Notes: generated by a model not told the origin, from the sequence alone. A DNA stretch of 7,313 bases from Arenicellales bacterium (GCA_029287965.1 JARFQC010000156.1:1-7313), one strand, 5' to 3'; shown: positions 1-6,164, counted from the stretch's first letter. Made by a program: numbers and translations.

Positions 1-1
1 C

Positions 2-55
2 AGGCTGGCTTTACTCGCAGCCGCCAGGGAAATTCACACCCTTCAGCCGGAATGA
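2..55 (+). CDS. Possible 3' end of an upstream gene, cut by the window edge
   Basis: Reading from base 2 gives 17 sense codons (ending H-T-L-Q-P-E) and a TGA at 53-55. That stop overlaps the gshB ATG at 52-54 in the same ATGA arrangement seen at five other junctions in this window, which is the main reason to suspect a real gene end. A glutamate-cysteine ligase gene would make biological sense upstream of gshB, but the visible residues are too few to identify a family. The other two forward frames are also open here, and this frame uses some codons (AGG, TTA) that look uncommon in the neighbouring genes. The call is therefore tentative. Confidence 0.35.
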   Translation, partial: RLALLAAAREIHTLQPE

Positions 56-1017
56 ATATGACTGACGACAGACGCACTGTAATCGGCTTCATCATGGACC
101 CGATTGAAGCCATCAATGTTGACAAGGACAGTACATTTGCGATGATCCTGGCGGCGCAAGTGCGTGGCTGGGAAGTCCGCTACATGCTGCAAACCGACAT
201 CTACACCAGCCTGGGCATTGCCTATGCGACCAGCAGGACACTGGAACTGATGCCCGGCCAGAGTCCATGGTTCAGCCTGGGTGAACCCGACGATCACCCG
301 CTGTCAGACTGTGATGCCATCCTGATGCGCAAGGACCCGCCCTTCGACATCGAGTACATCTACACCACCTACGCACTCGACCTGGCAGAAAGAGACGGCG
401 CATTGATCGTCAACAAGCCGCAGAGTCTGCGAGACGCCAACGAAAAGTTTTTCACCACCTGGTTTCCGCAATGCGCGCCCGAGACGCTTGTCACCCGGGA
501 TCCGTTGCGGCTGCGCCAGTTCATCGCAGACAATGAGGACAGCATTCTCAAGCCCCTCGAGGGCATGGGCGGCGCATCCGTATTTCGCGTACGTAGTGAC
601 GATCCCAATATCGGCGTTATCATCGAGACGCTGGCCGAACACGGCAGTAAGTCCGTCATGGCGCAACGCTTCATCCCGGATATCACCGAGGGCGACAAGC
701 GCATCCTCGTGGTCGATGGCGAACCTGTGCCCTACGCACTGGCGAGGATACCCAAACCCGGTGAGACCCGCGGCAATCTCGCAGCAGGCGGCACCGGCCA
801 GGGCGTAGCCTTGAGCGACCGCGACCGCTGGATATGCGAACAGGTTGGCCCCGTACTCAAGGACAAGGGCATCCTGTTCGCCGGACTCGATGTCATCGGT
901 GACTACCTGACGGAAGTCAATGTCACCAGCCCGACCTGCATACGCGAACTGGATAAAGAATACGGGCTGGATATCGGCGGCAGCCTGATGGATGCGATTG
1001 CACGGCAGCTAAATTGA
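52..1017 (+). CDS. gshB: Glutathione synthetase
   Basis: This cytosolic ATP-grasp ligase joins glycine to gamma-glutamylcysteine with ATP, the second step of glutathione synthesis. The 321-residue length matches the bacterial family (about 315-320). The N-terminal family signature MDPIEAINVDKDSTFAM is at 15-31 and MRKDPPFD at 92-99. The ATP-grasp core shows KPLEGMGGASVFR at 167-179, GDKRILVVDGEPV at 214-226, a glycine-rich loop ending NLAAGG around 242-247, and the metal-binding end EVNVTSPTCIREL at 288-300. Two starts are possible: ATG at 52, which would overlap a possible upstream stop, or ATG at 58, which has GGA six bases upstream. Homologous sequence begins around residue 9, so it does not decide between them. 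The stop overlaps the start of apbE by four bases. In Pseudomonas gshB lies directly before a tonB gene; here three genes intervene. Identification is secure. Confidence 0.97.
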   Translation: MNMTDDRRTVIGFIMDPIEAINVDKDSTFAMILAAQVRGWEVRYMLQTDIYTSLGIAYATSRTLELMPGQSPWFSLGEPDDHPLSDCDAILMRKDPPFDIEYIYTTYALDLAERDGALIVNKPQSLRDANEKFFTTWFPQCAPETLVTRDPLRLRQFIADNEDSILKPLEGMGGASVFRVRSDDPNIGVIIETLAEHGSKSVMAQRFIPDITEGDKRILVVDGEPVPYALARIPKPGETRGNLAAGGTGQGVALSDRDRWICEQVGPVLKDKGILFAGLDVIGDYLTEVNVTSPTCIRELDKEYGLDIGGSLMDAIARQLN

Positions 1018-2063
1018 GCAAAGCCCTGCGGCCGGGATGGATCTTGCCAGGACTCGCCATTGTCCTGCTGTCATTATCTGCATGTCAGAGCGAAGAGGTG
1101 CTGAGCCGGCAGTCCTTTGTTTTTGGCACCCTGGTTGAAGTAAAGATCCGCACCAGTGACCGCGACCAGGCAATTGACGCCGTAGACACCCTGTTCAGCC
1201 GGTTCGATCAACTCCACACAGACTGGCATGCATGGAAGCTGGGCGACATGACCGCCACCAGTGCGAAATTGTCGCAGGACGAATGGTTTACACCCGCCGC
1301 ATCGATCACGCCGGTTCTCGAATATTCGCAGCAGCTTTATCGGGACAGCCGTGGCCTGTTCAATCCGGCAATGGGCAGTCTCATCGCATTGTGGGGATTT
1401 CACGCCGATACACTGCCTGACAAACCACCCGCCGAAACAGCGATCGACAGCATCCTCAGAAACCTGCCCGGCATGGACGACATCGAGTTCAACAACGGCC
1501 GCGTGCGCGGTCATCATCCACATATAATCATCGATGCAGGTGGAATGGCCAAGGGCTATGCCGTCGATACAGGCACCGAACTGCTGCGCAAGCATGGCAT
1601 AAACAATGCCTTGCTCAACGCCGGCGGAGACCTCTGCGGCATCGGCAACCGGGGTGATCGTGCATGGCGGGTCGGCATCCGTCATCCGAACGGGCAAGGT
1701 GTACTGGCAAGCATTGACCTGTCTGACGGTGAATGCGTTTTTACCTCGGGCGACTACGAGCGCGGCTATGACTACGAAAACCGCCATTACCACCACATTA
1801 TCGACCCGCGCACTGGCTACCCGGCCAATGGCGCCGTCTCGGTTACAGTCTTGCACCCCGATGGGGCACGCGCGGATGCGGCCAGCACTGCCCTGCTGGT
1901 GGCCGGTGTCGATGGCTGGCAGGACATTGCCAGGTCAATGAAGGTCGACAAGGTATTGCTGGTCGATCATCAGGGTCGATTGCACATGACTGCCGGAATG
2001 CAGAAGCGCGTAGTGATCCGGGACAATGCAGCGCAAGAGATCATCATCGCCCCGCAGGTATGA
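1014..2063 (+). CDS. apbE: FAD:protein FMN transferase, ApbE family lipoprotein
   Basis: ApbE enzymes cleave FAD and attach FMN covalently to a threonine of target redox proteins on the outer face of the cytoplasmic membrane (for example NqrB/NqrC and RnfG/RnfD). The N-terminus is a lipoprotein signal peptide: K3 and R6, a hydrophobic stretch at 9-21, and the lipobox L-S-A-C with the lipidated cysteine at 24. Residue +2 is Gln rather than Asp, so the classical inner-membrane retention signal is absent. Family motifs are GTLVEV (38-43), NPAMGSLIALWGF (117-129), DAGGMAKGYAVD (174-185), NAGGD (202-206), SGDYER (245-250), IDPRTGYP (263-270) and a probable metal-site D-x-x-x-T at D288/T292. The length of 349 aa is typical. 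The start is TTG within TTGA overlapping the gshB stop; it gives a complete signal peptide and no in-frame ATG lies nearby. No classic ApbE target (Rnf, Nqr or FMN-binding domain protein) is visible in the window. Confidence 0.95.
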   Translation: MSKALRPGWILPGLAIVLLSLSACQSEEVLSRQSFVFGTLVEVKIRTSDRDQAIDAVDTLFSRFDQLHTDWHAWKLGDMTATSAKLSQDEWFTPAASITPVLEYSQQLYRDSRGLFNPAMGSLIALWGFHADTLPDKPPAETAIDSILRNLPGMDDIEFNNGRVRGHHPHIIIDAGGMAKGYAVDTGTELLRKHGINNALLNAGGDLCGIGNRGDRAWRVGIRHPNGQGVLASIDLSDGECVFTSGDYERGYDYENRHYHHIIDPRTGYPANGAVSVTVLHPDGARADAASTALLVAGVDGWQDIARSMKVDKVLLVDHQGRLHMTAGMQKRVVIRDNAAQEIIIAPQV

Positions 2064-2446
2064 ACGCTGCGCTCACCATCACCCGACCCGGGATAGGCGA
2101 CCTGGCCATACTGCTGCTATGCCTGATGCTGATCCCGTTATCACTGCACTGGCTGGGCAAGGCCAGGTCCGTACCGGACGCGATACGCATCACGAGTCCG
2201 GACACGACAAGCAAGATATATTCGCTGGCACCGGACCGGACATTGAACGTCAACGGCCGCCTGGGTACGAGCAGCATAGAAATCAGCAACGGGTCGGCAA
2301 GATTCACATCATCGCCCTGCTCCGGCAAGCATTGCGTGCTGAGCGGCTGGCACAGCCGGTCGGGCAGCGGCATGGCCTGTCTGCCGAACCGGGTTGCCAT
2401 GACACTGCTCGCCCCAGACGACACCTACGACGGCCTGAACTACTAA
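2060..2446 (+). CDS. NusG domain II-containing membrane-anchored protein
   Basis: This 128-residue protein has one predicted N-terminal helix (about 13-32, LAILLLCLMLIPLSL) followed by a small, probably extracytoplasmic domain. The C-terminal half carries the NusG_II-type pattern: C87-S-G-K-H-C92-V-L-S-G, then C107-L-P-N-R. The cysteine spacing C-x4-C-x14-C and the CLPNR ending are characteristic of this little-studied family, which despite its name is unrelated in role to transcription factor NusG. Its ATG overlaps the apbE stop (ATGA), and an AGG sits only one base from the start codon, too close for a good ribosome site, so translation probably depends on apbE. The family is often found beside ApbE and Gx-transporter proteins, and both flank it here. 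I infer a role in a membrane flavin or electron-transfer system, similar to EetA of Gram-positive extracellular electron transfer loci. The biochemical function is unknown. Confidence 0.8.
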   Translation: MNAALTITRPGIGDLAILLLCLMLIPLSLHWLGKARSVPDAIRITSPDTTSKIYSLAPDRTLNVNGRLGTSSIEISNGSARFTSSPCSGKHCVLSGWHSRSGSGMACLPNRVAMTLLAPDDTYDGLNY

Positions 2447-2451
2447 CCCGC

Positions 2452-2985
2452 ATGGCTTCACAAGCACCAGCACTGCAGATTTCACGCGAAGACCGCCAGA
2501 TAGCCTTGCTCGCATCACTGGCTGTCGCCATCCATATCCTGGAAAGCGGCATTCCCAGCCCGGTTCCAGGCGTCAAGCCCGGCCTGGCCAATATCATCAC
2601 CCTGCTGGTGCTGTTCCGCTTCGGCTGGCGCTACGCGGCATGGGTCAGCGGACTGCGCGTATTGGCCGGAAGCCTGCTGATCGGCACGTTCATGTCGCCA
2701 ACGTTCTTTCTGAGCCTCGCCGGGGCCACGGCAAGCATGCTGGCGATTGGCGTCCTCTGGCTGCTGCCGAAAGGCTGGGTCGGTGTATATGGCATCAGCA
2801 TTCTGGCTGCAGTCAGTCATGTCTGTGCACAACTCGTCACTGCCTGGCTATTGTTCATTCCGCATTCAATGATCCTTGGCCTGCTGCCTGTGCTTATCGC
2901 CGCGGGAATCATTTTCGGCATCTTTAACGCTATAATAGTCGCGTCGATTCAAAAGCGACTGACCGAACAACCCTCTCCCGTATGA
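2452..2985 (+). CDS. Gx transporter family / heptaprenyl diphosphate synthase component I-like membrane protein
   Basis: A 177-residue hydrophobic protein with about five or six predicted membrane segments (roughly 17-31, 43-65, 66-82, 86-105, 111-135 and 140-165). The family signature GVKPGLANIITLL is at 40-52, followed by LRVLAGSLLIGTFMSPTFF at 68-86, SLAGA at 88-92 and SHVCAQL at 122-128. The family is annotated both as heptaprenyl diphosphate synthase component I and as Gx transporter. It lacks the aspartate-rich motifs of prenyl synthases, so an enzymatic role is doubtful and a small-molecule transporter or ECF-S-like role is more plausible. The ATG at 2452 is chosen because the open frame upstream runs through apbE and the NusG-II gene in another frame and has no family character. 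The start lies five bases after the previous stop with no good Shine-Dalgarno sequence. The stop overlaps the tonB start (ATGA). In Gram-positive electron-transfer loci the corresponding protein is EetB, as far as I recall. Confidence 0.82.
   Translation: MASQAPALQISREDRQIALLASLAVAIHILESGIPSPVPGVKPGLANIITLLVLFRFGWRYAAWVSGLRVLAGSLLIGTFMSPTFFLSLAGATASMLAIGVLWLLPKGWVGVYGISILAAVSHVCAQLVTAWLLFIPHSMILGLLPVLIAAGIIFGIFNAIIVASIQKRLTEQPSPV
2908..2936 (+). promoter_or_regulatory. Candidate internal sigma-70 promoter before tonB
   Basis: A perfect TATAAT lies at 2931-2936, 45 bases upstream of the tonB ATG and inside the end of the Gx-family gene. It is made by two consecutive ATA isoleucine codons, where this gene otherwise mostly uses ATC or ATT. 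The hexamer expected 17 bases upstream (2908-2913, ATCATT) is a poor -35 match and there is no extended TG. This is a plausible but unproven promoter for tonB-algH-ruvX. Confidence 0.3.
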
Positions 2986-3875
2986 ATGCAAGCAGCCACC
3001 TAGATAATGAATACACCAGGTCGGACCTCGGCATCACGCTCGTGGGCGCGGCCCTGCTGCACATCGTTTTGCTGCTGGGATTGAATTTCACCAATCAGAA
3101 ACCGGACAGCAATCCGCCGCTGCCGGAACTCGAGATCACGCTGGTGCAGAGCCACTCCAGCGAGGCACCCGACAAGGCTGACTTTCTCGCCAATGAAAGC
3201 CAGCAGGGAGGCGGCGAACAGGAGGAACCCGCACGCCTGAGCAGTCCACTGCCGGTACCGCAGATAAGTCAGCCCAGCCCGACGCCCCCTCAGAAGAAAA
3301 CGGCCAGCGTCGAAAGCAGCGTTTCCATCGCCCCGCAAAAGGAACTGCTGCTCGCGGATAAAACCTCTCCTGTCGACCTGGTGTTGAACCCGGAGAAGGA
3401 AAAGAAAAAATCACGCGAACAGAAACAGGAGACGGGTGTACAGCCTGAGATCAAGGAGCTCAATCGAGAGCAGCTGCTCGCCGAGATCTCACGCGAGTAC
3501 AAGGCCTACCAGAAGCGACCGCGCAGAAAATTTCTCCGCGCCAGCACCCGTGAATACCGCTTTGCCAGCTACATGGATGCCTGGCGCAGCAAGGTTGAAC
3601 GCATCGGCAACCTCAATTACCCCGAAGAAGCCAAGAAACGCAACCTGACCGGCAGCCTGCTGCTGGATGTCGCCATCAGGCAGGACGGCAGCCTGGACAG
3701 TATCAACATCGTCCGCTCCTCGCGCATCAAGGCCCTGGATGACGCTGCCATACGCATCGTCAAACTGGCTGCGCCCTACGCACCCTTTCCGGAAAACATC
3801 GCCAAGGACTATGACATCCTGCATATTTCCCGGACCTGGAAGTTTCTCCACGGCGACCGCCTGGAGAGCCAGTAG
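2982..3875 (+). CDS. TonB family energy transducer (gshB-linked, TonB3-like)
   Basis: TonB proteins span the inner membrane and periplasm and pass proton-motive-force energy from ExbB/ExbD to outer-membrane partners. The 297 residues divide into a short cytoplasmic N-terminus, one membrane helix at about 16-36 containing His27 (the TonB helix histidine; the usual serine four residues earlier is Ala23), a proline- and glutamine-rich linker (45-105), a very charged stretch at 138-150 (EKEKKKSREQKQE), and a TonB C-terminal domain. The block ASTREYRFASYMDAWRSKVE (187-206) followed by NLNYPEEAKKRNLTGSL (211-227) is typical of the TonB paralogue lying between gshB and algH in Pseudomonas. There the paralogue (TonB3) has been linked to twitching motility and type IV pilus assembly rather than siderophore uptake. 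No exbB/exbD is present. The ATG overlaps the Gx gene stop and has no visible ribosome site. A role in pilus or envelope function is inferred from position and type only. Confidence 0.92.
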   Translation: MNASSHLDNEYTRSDLGITLVGAALLHIVLLLGLNFTNQKPDSNPPLPELEITLVQSHSSEAPDKADFLANESQQGGGEQEEPARLSSPLPVPQISQPSPTPPQKKTASVESSVSIAPQKELLLADKTSPVDLVLNPEKEKKKSREQKQETGVQPEIKELNREQLLAEISREYKAYQKRPRRKFLRASTREYRFASYMDAWRSKVERIGNLNYPEEAKKRNLTGSLLLDVAIRQDGSLDSINIVRSSRIKALDDAAIRIVKLAAPYAPFPENIAKDYDILHISRTWKFLHGDRLESQ

Positions 3876-3881
3876 TCTGCC

Positions 3882-4436
3882 ATGCAGTCACTCACCAACC
3901 ATTTCCTGATCGCGATGCCCAGCCTCGAGGATCCAAACTTCCACCAGTCCGTTACGCTCATCTGCGCGCATGACGAACAGGGCTGCATGGGAATCGTCAT
4001 CACCCAGCCGCTGGACATGTCGCTCGCAGAACTCTTCGCAGGCGTGGGTATGGAAACGGGCAAGCTTGTACAACCCGACCAGGCGATCTGGCTGGGTGGA
4101 CCGGTTCGACCCGAACAGGCCTTCGTCCTGCACCGCCCCTGCGGCAACTGGGAGAACAGTCTTGCCATCAGCGACGATCTGCAACTGACCACCTCGCGTG
4201 ACCTGCTGGATGCACTGGCCGACGGCCTCGACGTTCCCGACTGCCTGATCGCACTGGGCTACGCCGGCTGGGACAGCGGTCAGCTGGAGAAGGAAATGGC
4301 CGATAACGCCTGGGTTTACGCGGCGGCAGATACCGAGCTGGTATTCCGGACACCCGTTGAACAGCGCTGGTCAGCGGCAGCCAGCCTGGCGGGAATTGAC
4401 CTGGCACGCATGAGCACTGAAACAGGCCACGCATGA
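3882..4436 (+). CDS. algH: YqgE/AlgH family protein
   Basis: A small, probably cytoplasmic protein of unknown biochemical activity, widely conserved in Proteobacteria (AlgH in Pseudomonas, implicated in alginate regulation; YqgE in E. coli). The 184-residue length is typical. Diagnostic motifs are SLTNHFLIAMPSLEDPNF (3-20), then GCMGIVITQP (34-43), GGPVRPEQAFVLH (72-84), and ALGYAGWDSGQLEKEMADN (123-141). The start lies six bases after the tonB stop. A GGAGAG at 3863-3868 is 13 bases upstream of the ATG, rather far for an efficient site. The stop overlaps the ruvX start, and the algH-ruvX pair is one of the most conserved gene pairs in Gammaproteobacteria, which supports both calls. Confidence 0.95.
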   Translation: MQSLTNHFLIAMPSLEDPNFHQSVTLICAHDEQGCMGIVITQPLDMSLAELFAGVGMETGKLVQPDQAIWLGGPVRPEQAFVLHRPCGNWENSLAISDDLQLTTSRDLLDALADGLDVPDCLIALGYAGWDSGQLEKEMADNAWVYAAADTELVFRTPVEQRWSAAASLAGIDLARMSTETGHA

Positions 4437-4867
4437 CACCTGAGACCTACCTGGCATTCGACTTCGGCACCCGCCGCATCGGGGTGGCTGTAGGCAACTC
4501 GGTATCATGCTCCGCCAACCCGCTCGACACGGTGGCGGTCAGAAACAACCAGCCGGACTGGCAGCACATCAGCAGGCTTATCGAGGAATGGCAGCCGAAT
4601 GCACTCATTGTCGGCGAGCCGTTCAACATGGACGACAGCGACAACGAGATCACACTGCTGGCGAGGCGTTTCGGCAATCGCCTCAATGGCCGCTATAAGC
4701 TGCCGGTGCACCTGGTAGACGAGCGCCTGACATCGCGTGCCGCACTGTCTGATATGCGCAAGGAAGGATATACTGCTGCCCGCTCACGCGAGGAAGTCGA
4801 CAGCCGCGCTGCACGCGAAATACTGCTGGGCTTCCTGAACCAACAAAGCCAGCTAAAGACGAACTGA
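4433..4867 (+). CDS. ruvX: RuvX/YqgF family Holliday junction resolvase-like nuclease
   Basis: An RNase H-fold protein of 144 residues. YqgF/RuvX has been linked to Holliday junction resolution and to pre-16S rRNA 5'-end processing; the rRNA role is the better supported one in E. coli. The fold opens with AFDFGTRRIGVAVGN (8-22), where D10 is the first catalytic acid. VDERLTS (95-101) supplies D96 and E97, and the EEVDSRAA segment (120-127) supplies D123, so the acidic active-site set is intact. The usual VGLPLNMDGT loop reads VGEPFNMDDSD here (60-70), with Glu for Leu and Asp-Ser for Gly-Thr. The ATG overlaps the algH stop as ATGA and has AGG six bases upstream. In Pseudomonas pyrR follows ruvX, but here a thioredoxin gene does. 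Confidence 0.95.
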   Translation: MTPETYLAFDFGTRRIGVAVGNSVSCSANPLDTVAVRNNQPDWQHISRLIEEWQPNALIVGEPFNMDDSDNEITLLARRFGNRLNGRYKLPVHLVDERLTSRAALSDMRKEGYTAARSREEVDSRAAREILLGFLNQQSQLKTN

Positions 4868-4871
4868 AACC

Positions 4872-5231
4872 ATGCACTTCACCCGGCCGGGCAACCGGCA
4901 TGTATTCGATGTAAACCTGATCGATTTTGCTGATCGCGTCATTGCCGCATCCCATCAGCTGCCGGTGCTGGTCGACTTCTGGGCCGACTGGTGTGCGCCG
5001 TGCCGGGTCATTGCACCCAACCTCGAGAAGGCCGTCGAAGAACGCAATGGCGAGGTTAAACTGGCCAAGCTGGAGGTCGATGAAGGTGAAAACATGAAAC
5101 TCGCGGGGCGCTACAACGTGCGCGGTTTCCCTACCATAATGATGTTTCGCGACGGCGAACCCGTGGCGCACTTCAGCAGTGCGCGTCCACTGCATTTCAT
5201 ACGCGAGTTTATCGATGAGCATGCCGCCTGA
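4872..5231 (+). CDS. Single-domain thioredoxin (WCAPC), CnoX/YbbN N-domain-like
   Basis: A 119-residue thioredoxin-fold protein with the active site W-C-A-P-C (C41, C44), the buried acidic residue of VDFW at D35, and the cis-proline in GFPT at P87. It should carry out dithiol-disulfide exchange in the cytosol, as no signal peptide is visible. The N-terminal HVFDVNLIDFADRVI (10-24) and the middle VKLAKLEVDEGENMKLAGRY (62-81) resemble the thioredoxin domain of CnoX/YbbN chaperedoxins more than classical TrxA. The C-terminal TPR region of CnoX is absent: the protein ends right after the fold (FIREFIDEHAA). The canonical TrxA site is CGPC, and Ala replaces Gly here. It starts four bases after the ruvX stop with a weak ribosome site. 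It could be a general thioredoxin or one dedicated to a neighbouring product; the sequence does not decide. Confidence 0.9.
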   Translation: MHFTRPGNRHVFDVNLIDFADRVIAASHQLPVLVDFWADWCAPCRVIAPNLEKAVEERNGEVKLAKLEVDEGENMKLAGRYNVRGFPTIMMFRDGEPVAHFSSARPLHFIREFIDEHAA

Positions 5232-5282
5232 TAACCGCTGCAACAGCAATTCTGAAACAGTACAGGTGCCAGGACAGAACCC
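5232..5282 (+). promoter_or_regulatory. Only sizeable intergenic gap, with purC ribosome binding site
   Basis: These 51 bases separate the thioredoxin gene from purC. AGGA at 5271-5274 lies eight bases before the purC ATG, the clearest and best-spaced Shine-Dalgarno in the window, so purC is probably translated independently. A 4-bp stem (GCTG-CAA-CAGC, about 5237-5247) is too small to be a terminator, and I see no convincing -35/-10 pair or purine-repressor palindrome. Confidence 0.6.
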
Positions 5283-6164
5283 ATGAATACACCGGAACCC
5301 GCCCGTATTTCCAGCCTTGAACATATTGCCAGCGGCAAAGTACGTGACATTTACCGCATTGATGACCGGCACCTGCTGTTCGTGGCCAGCGACCGCCTGT
5401 CCGCCTTCGACGTCGTGATGCCCAATCCGATCCCGGGTAAAGGCCGCATACTGACAGCCGTGTCACGCTTCTGGTTTGAAAACACCCGTCATATCATCGC
5501 CAACCACTACCTCGGCACTGACATCAGCGAGCTGGGCCTGACTGCCGGGGAACGGGACTGGCTGACGGGGCGCAGCATGATCGTTCGCGAGTCCAGGGTC
5601 CTGCCGGTCGAAGCCATCGTACGCGGCTACCTGGCAGGTTCCGGCTGGAAGGAGTACCAGGCCTCATCCAGCATATGCGGTCTGCGGCTGCCTGCCGGAC
5701 TGCAGCTTGCAGAACGCCTGCCCGACACGCTGTTCACGCCATCGACCAAGGCCGATGCGGGGATGCATGACGAAAATATCAGCTTTGAGGCCATGACTGA
5801 GATCATCGGAGAAACGCACGCAAAACAACTGCGGGATACCAGCCTTGCATTGTATGAATACGCTGCCGGCTATGCCCTGGAACGGGGCATCATCATTGCC
5901 GATACCAAGTTCGAATTCGGGCTCGATGAGCAGCAGCAGCTGGTCCTGATAGATGAAGCCCTGACGCCGGATTCATCACGCTTCTGGCCACTGGACAGCT
6001 ACGCACCGGGCAGCAGCCCGATGAGCTTCGACAAGCAATTCGTCAGGGACTGGCTGGAATCCACCGGCTGGAACAAGCAGCCGCCTGCACCGGCGATACC
6101 TGAAGACATTGTCCGCCAGACACAGGACAAGTACACCGAGGCCCTGCAACGCCTGACACAATGA
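5283..6164 (+). CDS. purC: Phosphoribosylaminoimidazole-succinocarboxamide synthase (SAICAR synthetase)
   Basis: PurC condenses CAIR with L-aspartate using ATP to form SAICAR in de novo purine synthesis; it is cytosolic. Motifs in order are SGKVRDIY (17-24), ASDRLSAFDVVMPNPIPGKG (35-54), the family signature LPVEAIVRGYLAGSGWKEY (107-125), IIADTKFEFG (204-213) and IDEALTPDSSRFWP (223-236). At 293 residues it is the longer form found in many Proteobacteria and eukaryote-like enzymes; the E. coli enzyme is about 237 residues. The ATG at 5283 has AGGA eight bases upstream. The stop overlaps the next gene as ATGA, coupling purC to a haem-family protein that has no obvious place in purine synthesis. 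Confidence 0.97.
   Translation: MNTPEPARISSLEHIASGKVRDIYRIDDRHLLFVASDRLSAFDVVMPNPIPGKGRILTAVSRFWFENTRHIIANHYLGTDISELGLTAGERDWLTGRSMIVRESRVLPVEAIVRGYLAGSGWKEYQASSSICGLRLPAGLQLAERLPDTLFTPSTKADAGMHDENISFEAMTEIIGETHAKQLRDTSLALYEYAAGYALERGIIIADTKFEFGLDEQQQLVLIDEALTPDSSRFWPLDSYAPGSSPMSFDKQFVRDWLESTGWNKQPPAPAIPEDIVRQTQDKYTEALQRLTQ

Noticed and set aside
1523..1528. TATAAT inside apbE
   Set aside because: It is in mid-gene, has no matching -35 (the position 17 bases upstream is GC-rich), and no gene starts nearby.
1074..1856. 260-codon open frame on the minus strand inside apbE
   Set aside because: It lies wholly within a well-supported ApbE gene, has no recognisable motif or ribosome site, and long antisense frames are expected in GC-rich coding DNA.
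2026..2451. In-frame N-terminal extension of the Gx-family gene starting at 2026 (a 319-residue reading)
   Set aside because: The extension overlaps the apbE end and the whole NusG-II gene in another frame, has a composition unlike the family (His/Arg/Gln-rich), and family members begin just before the first hydrophobic segment. The ATG at 2452 fits.
3392..3411. SD-like purine tract followed by A6 in tonB, resembling a dnaX-type -1 frameshift site
   Set aside because: The tandem slippage heptamer is imperfect (preceding base is G), no downstream hairpin is evident, and the -1 frame stops after about 12 codons. It is best explained as a Lys/Glu-rich linker.
5232..5282. Possible terminator between trx and purC
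   Set aside because: The only stem is 4 bp with no following T-run.
4683..5372. 229-codon open frame on the minus strand across ruvX, trx and purC
   Set aside because: It is antisense to three motif-supported genes and shows no family resemblance.
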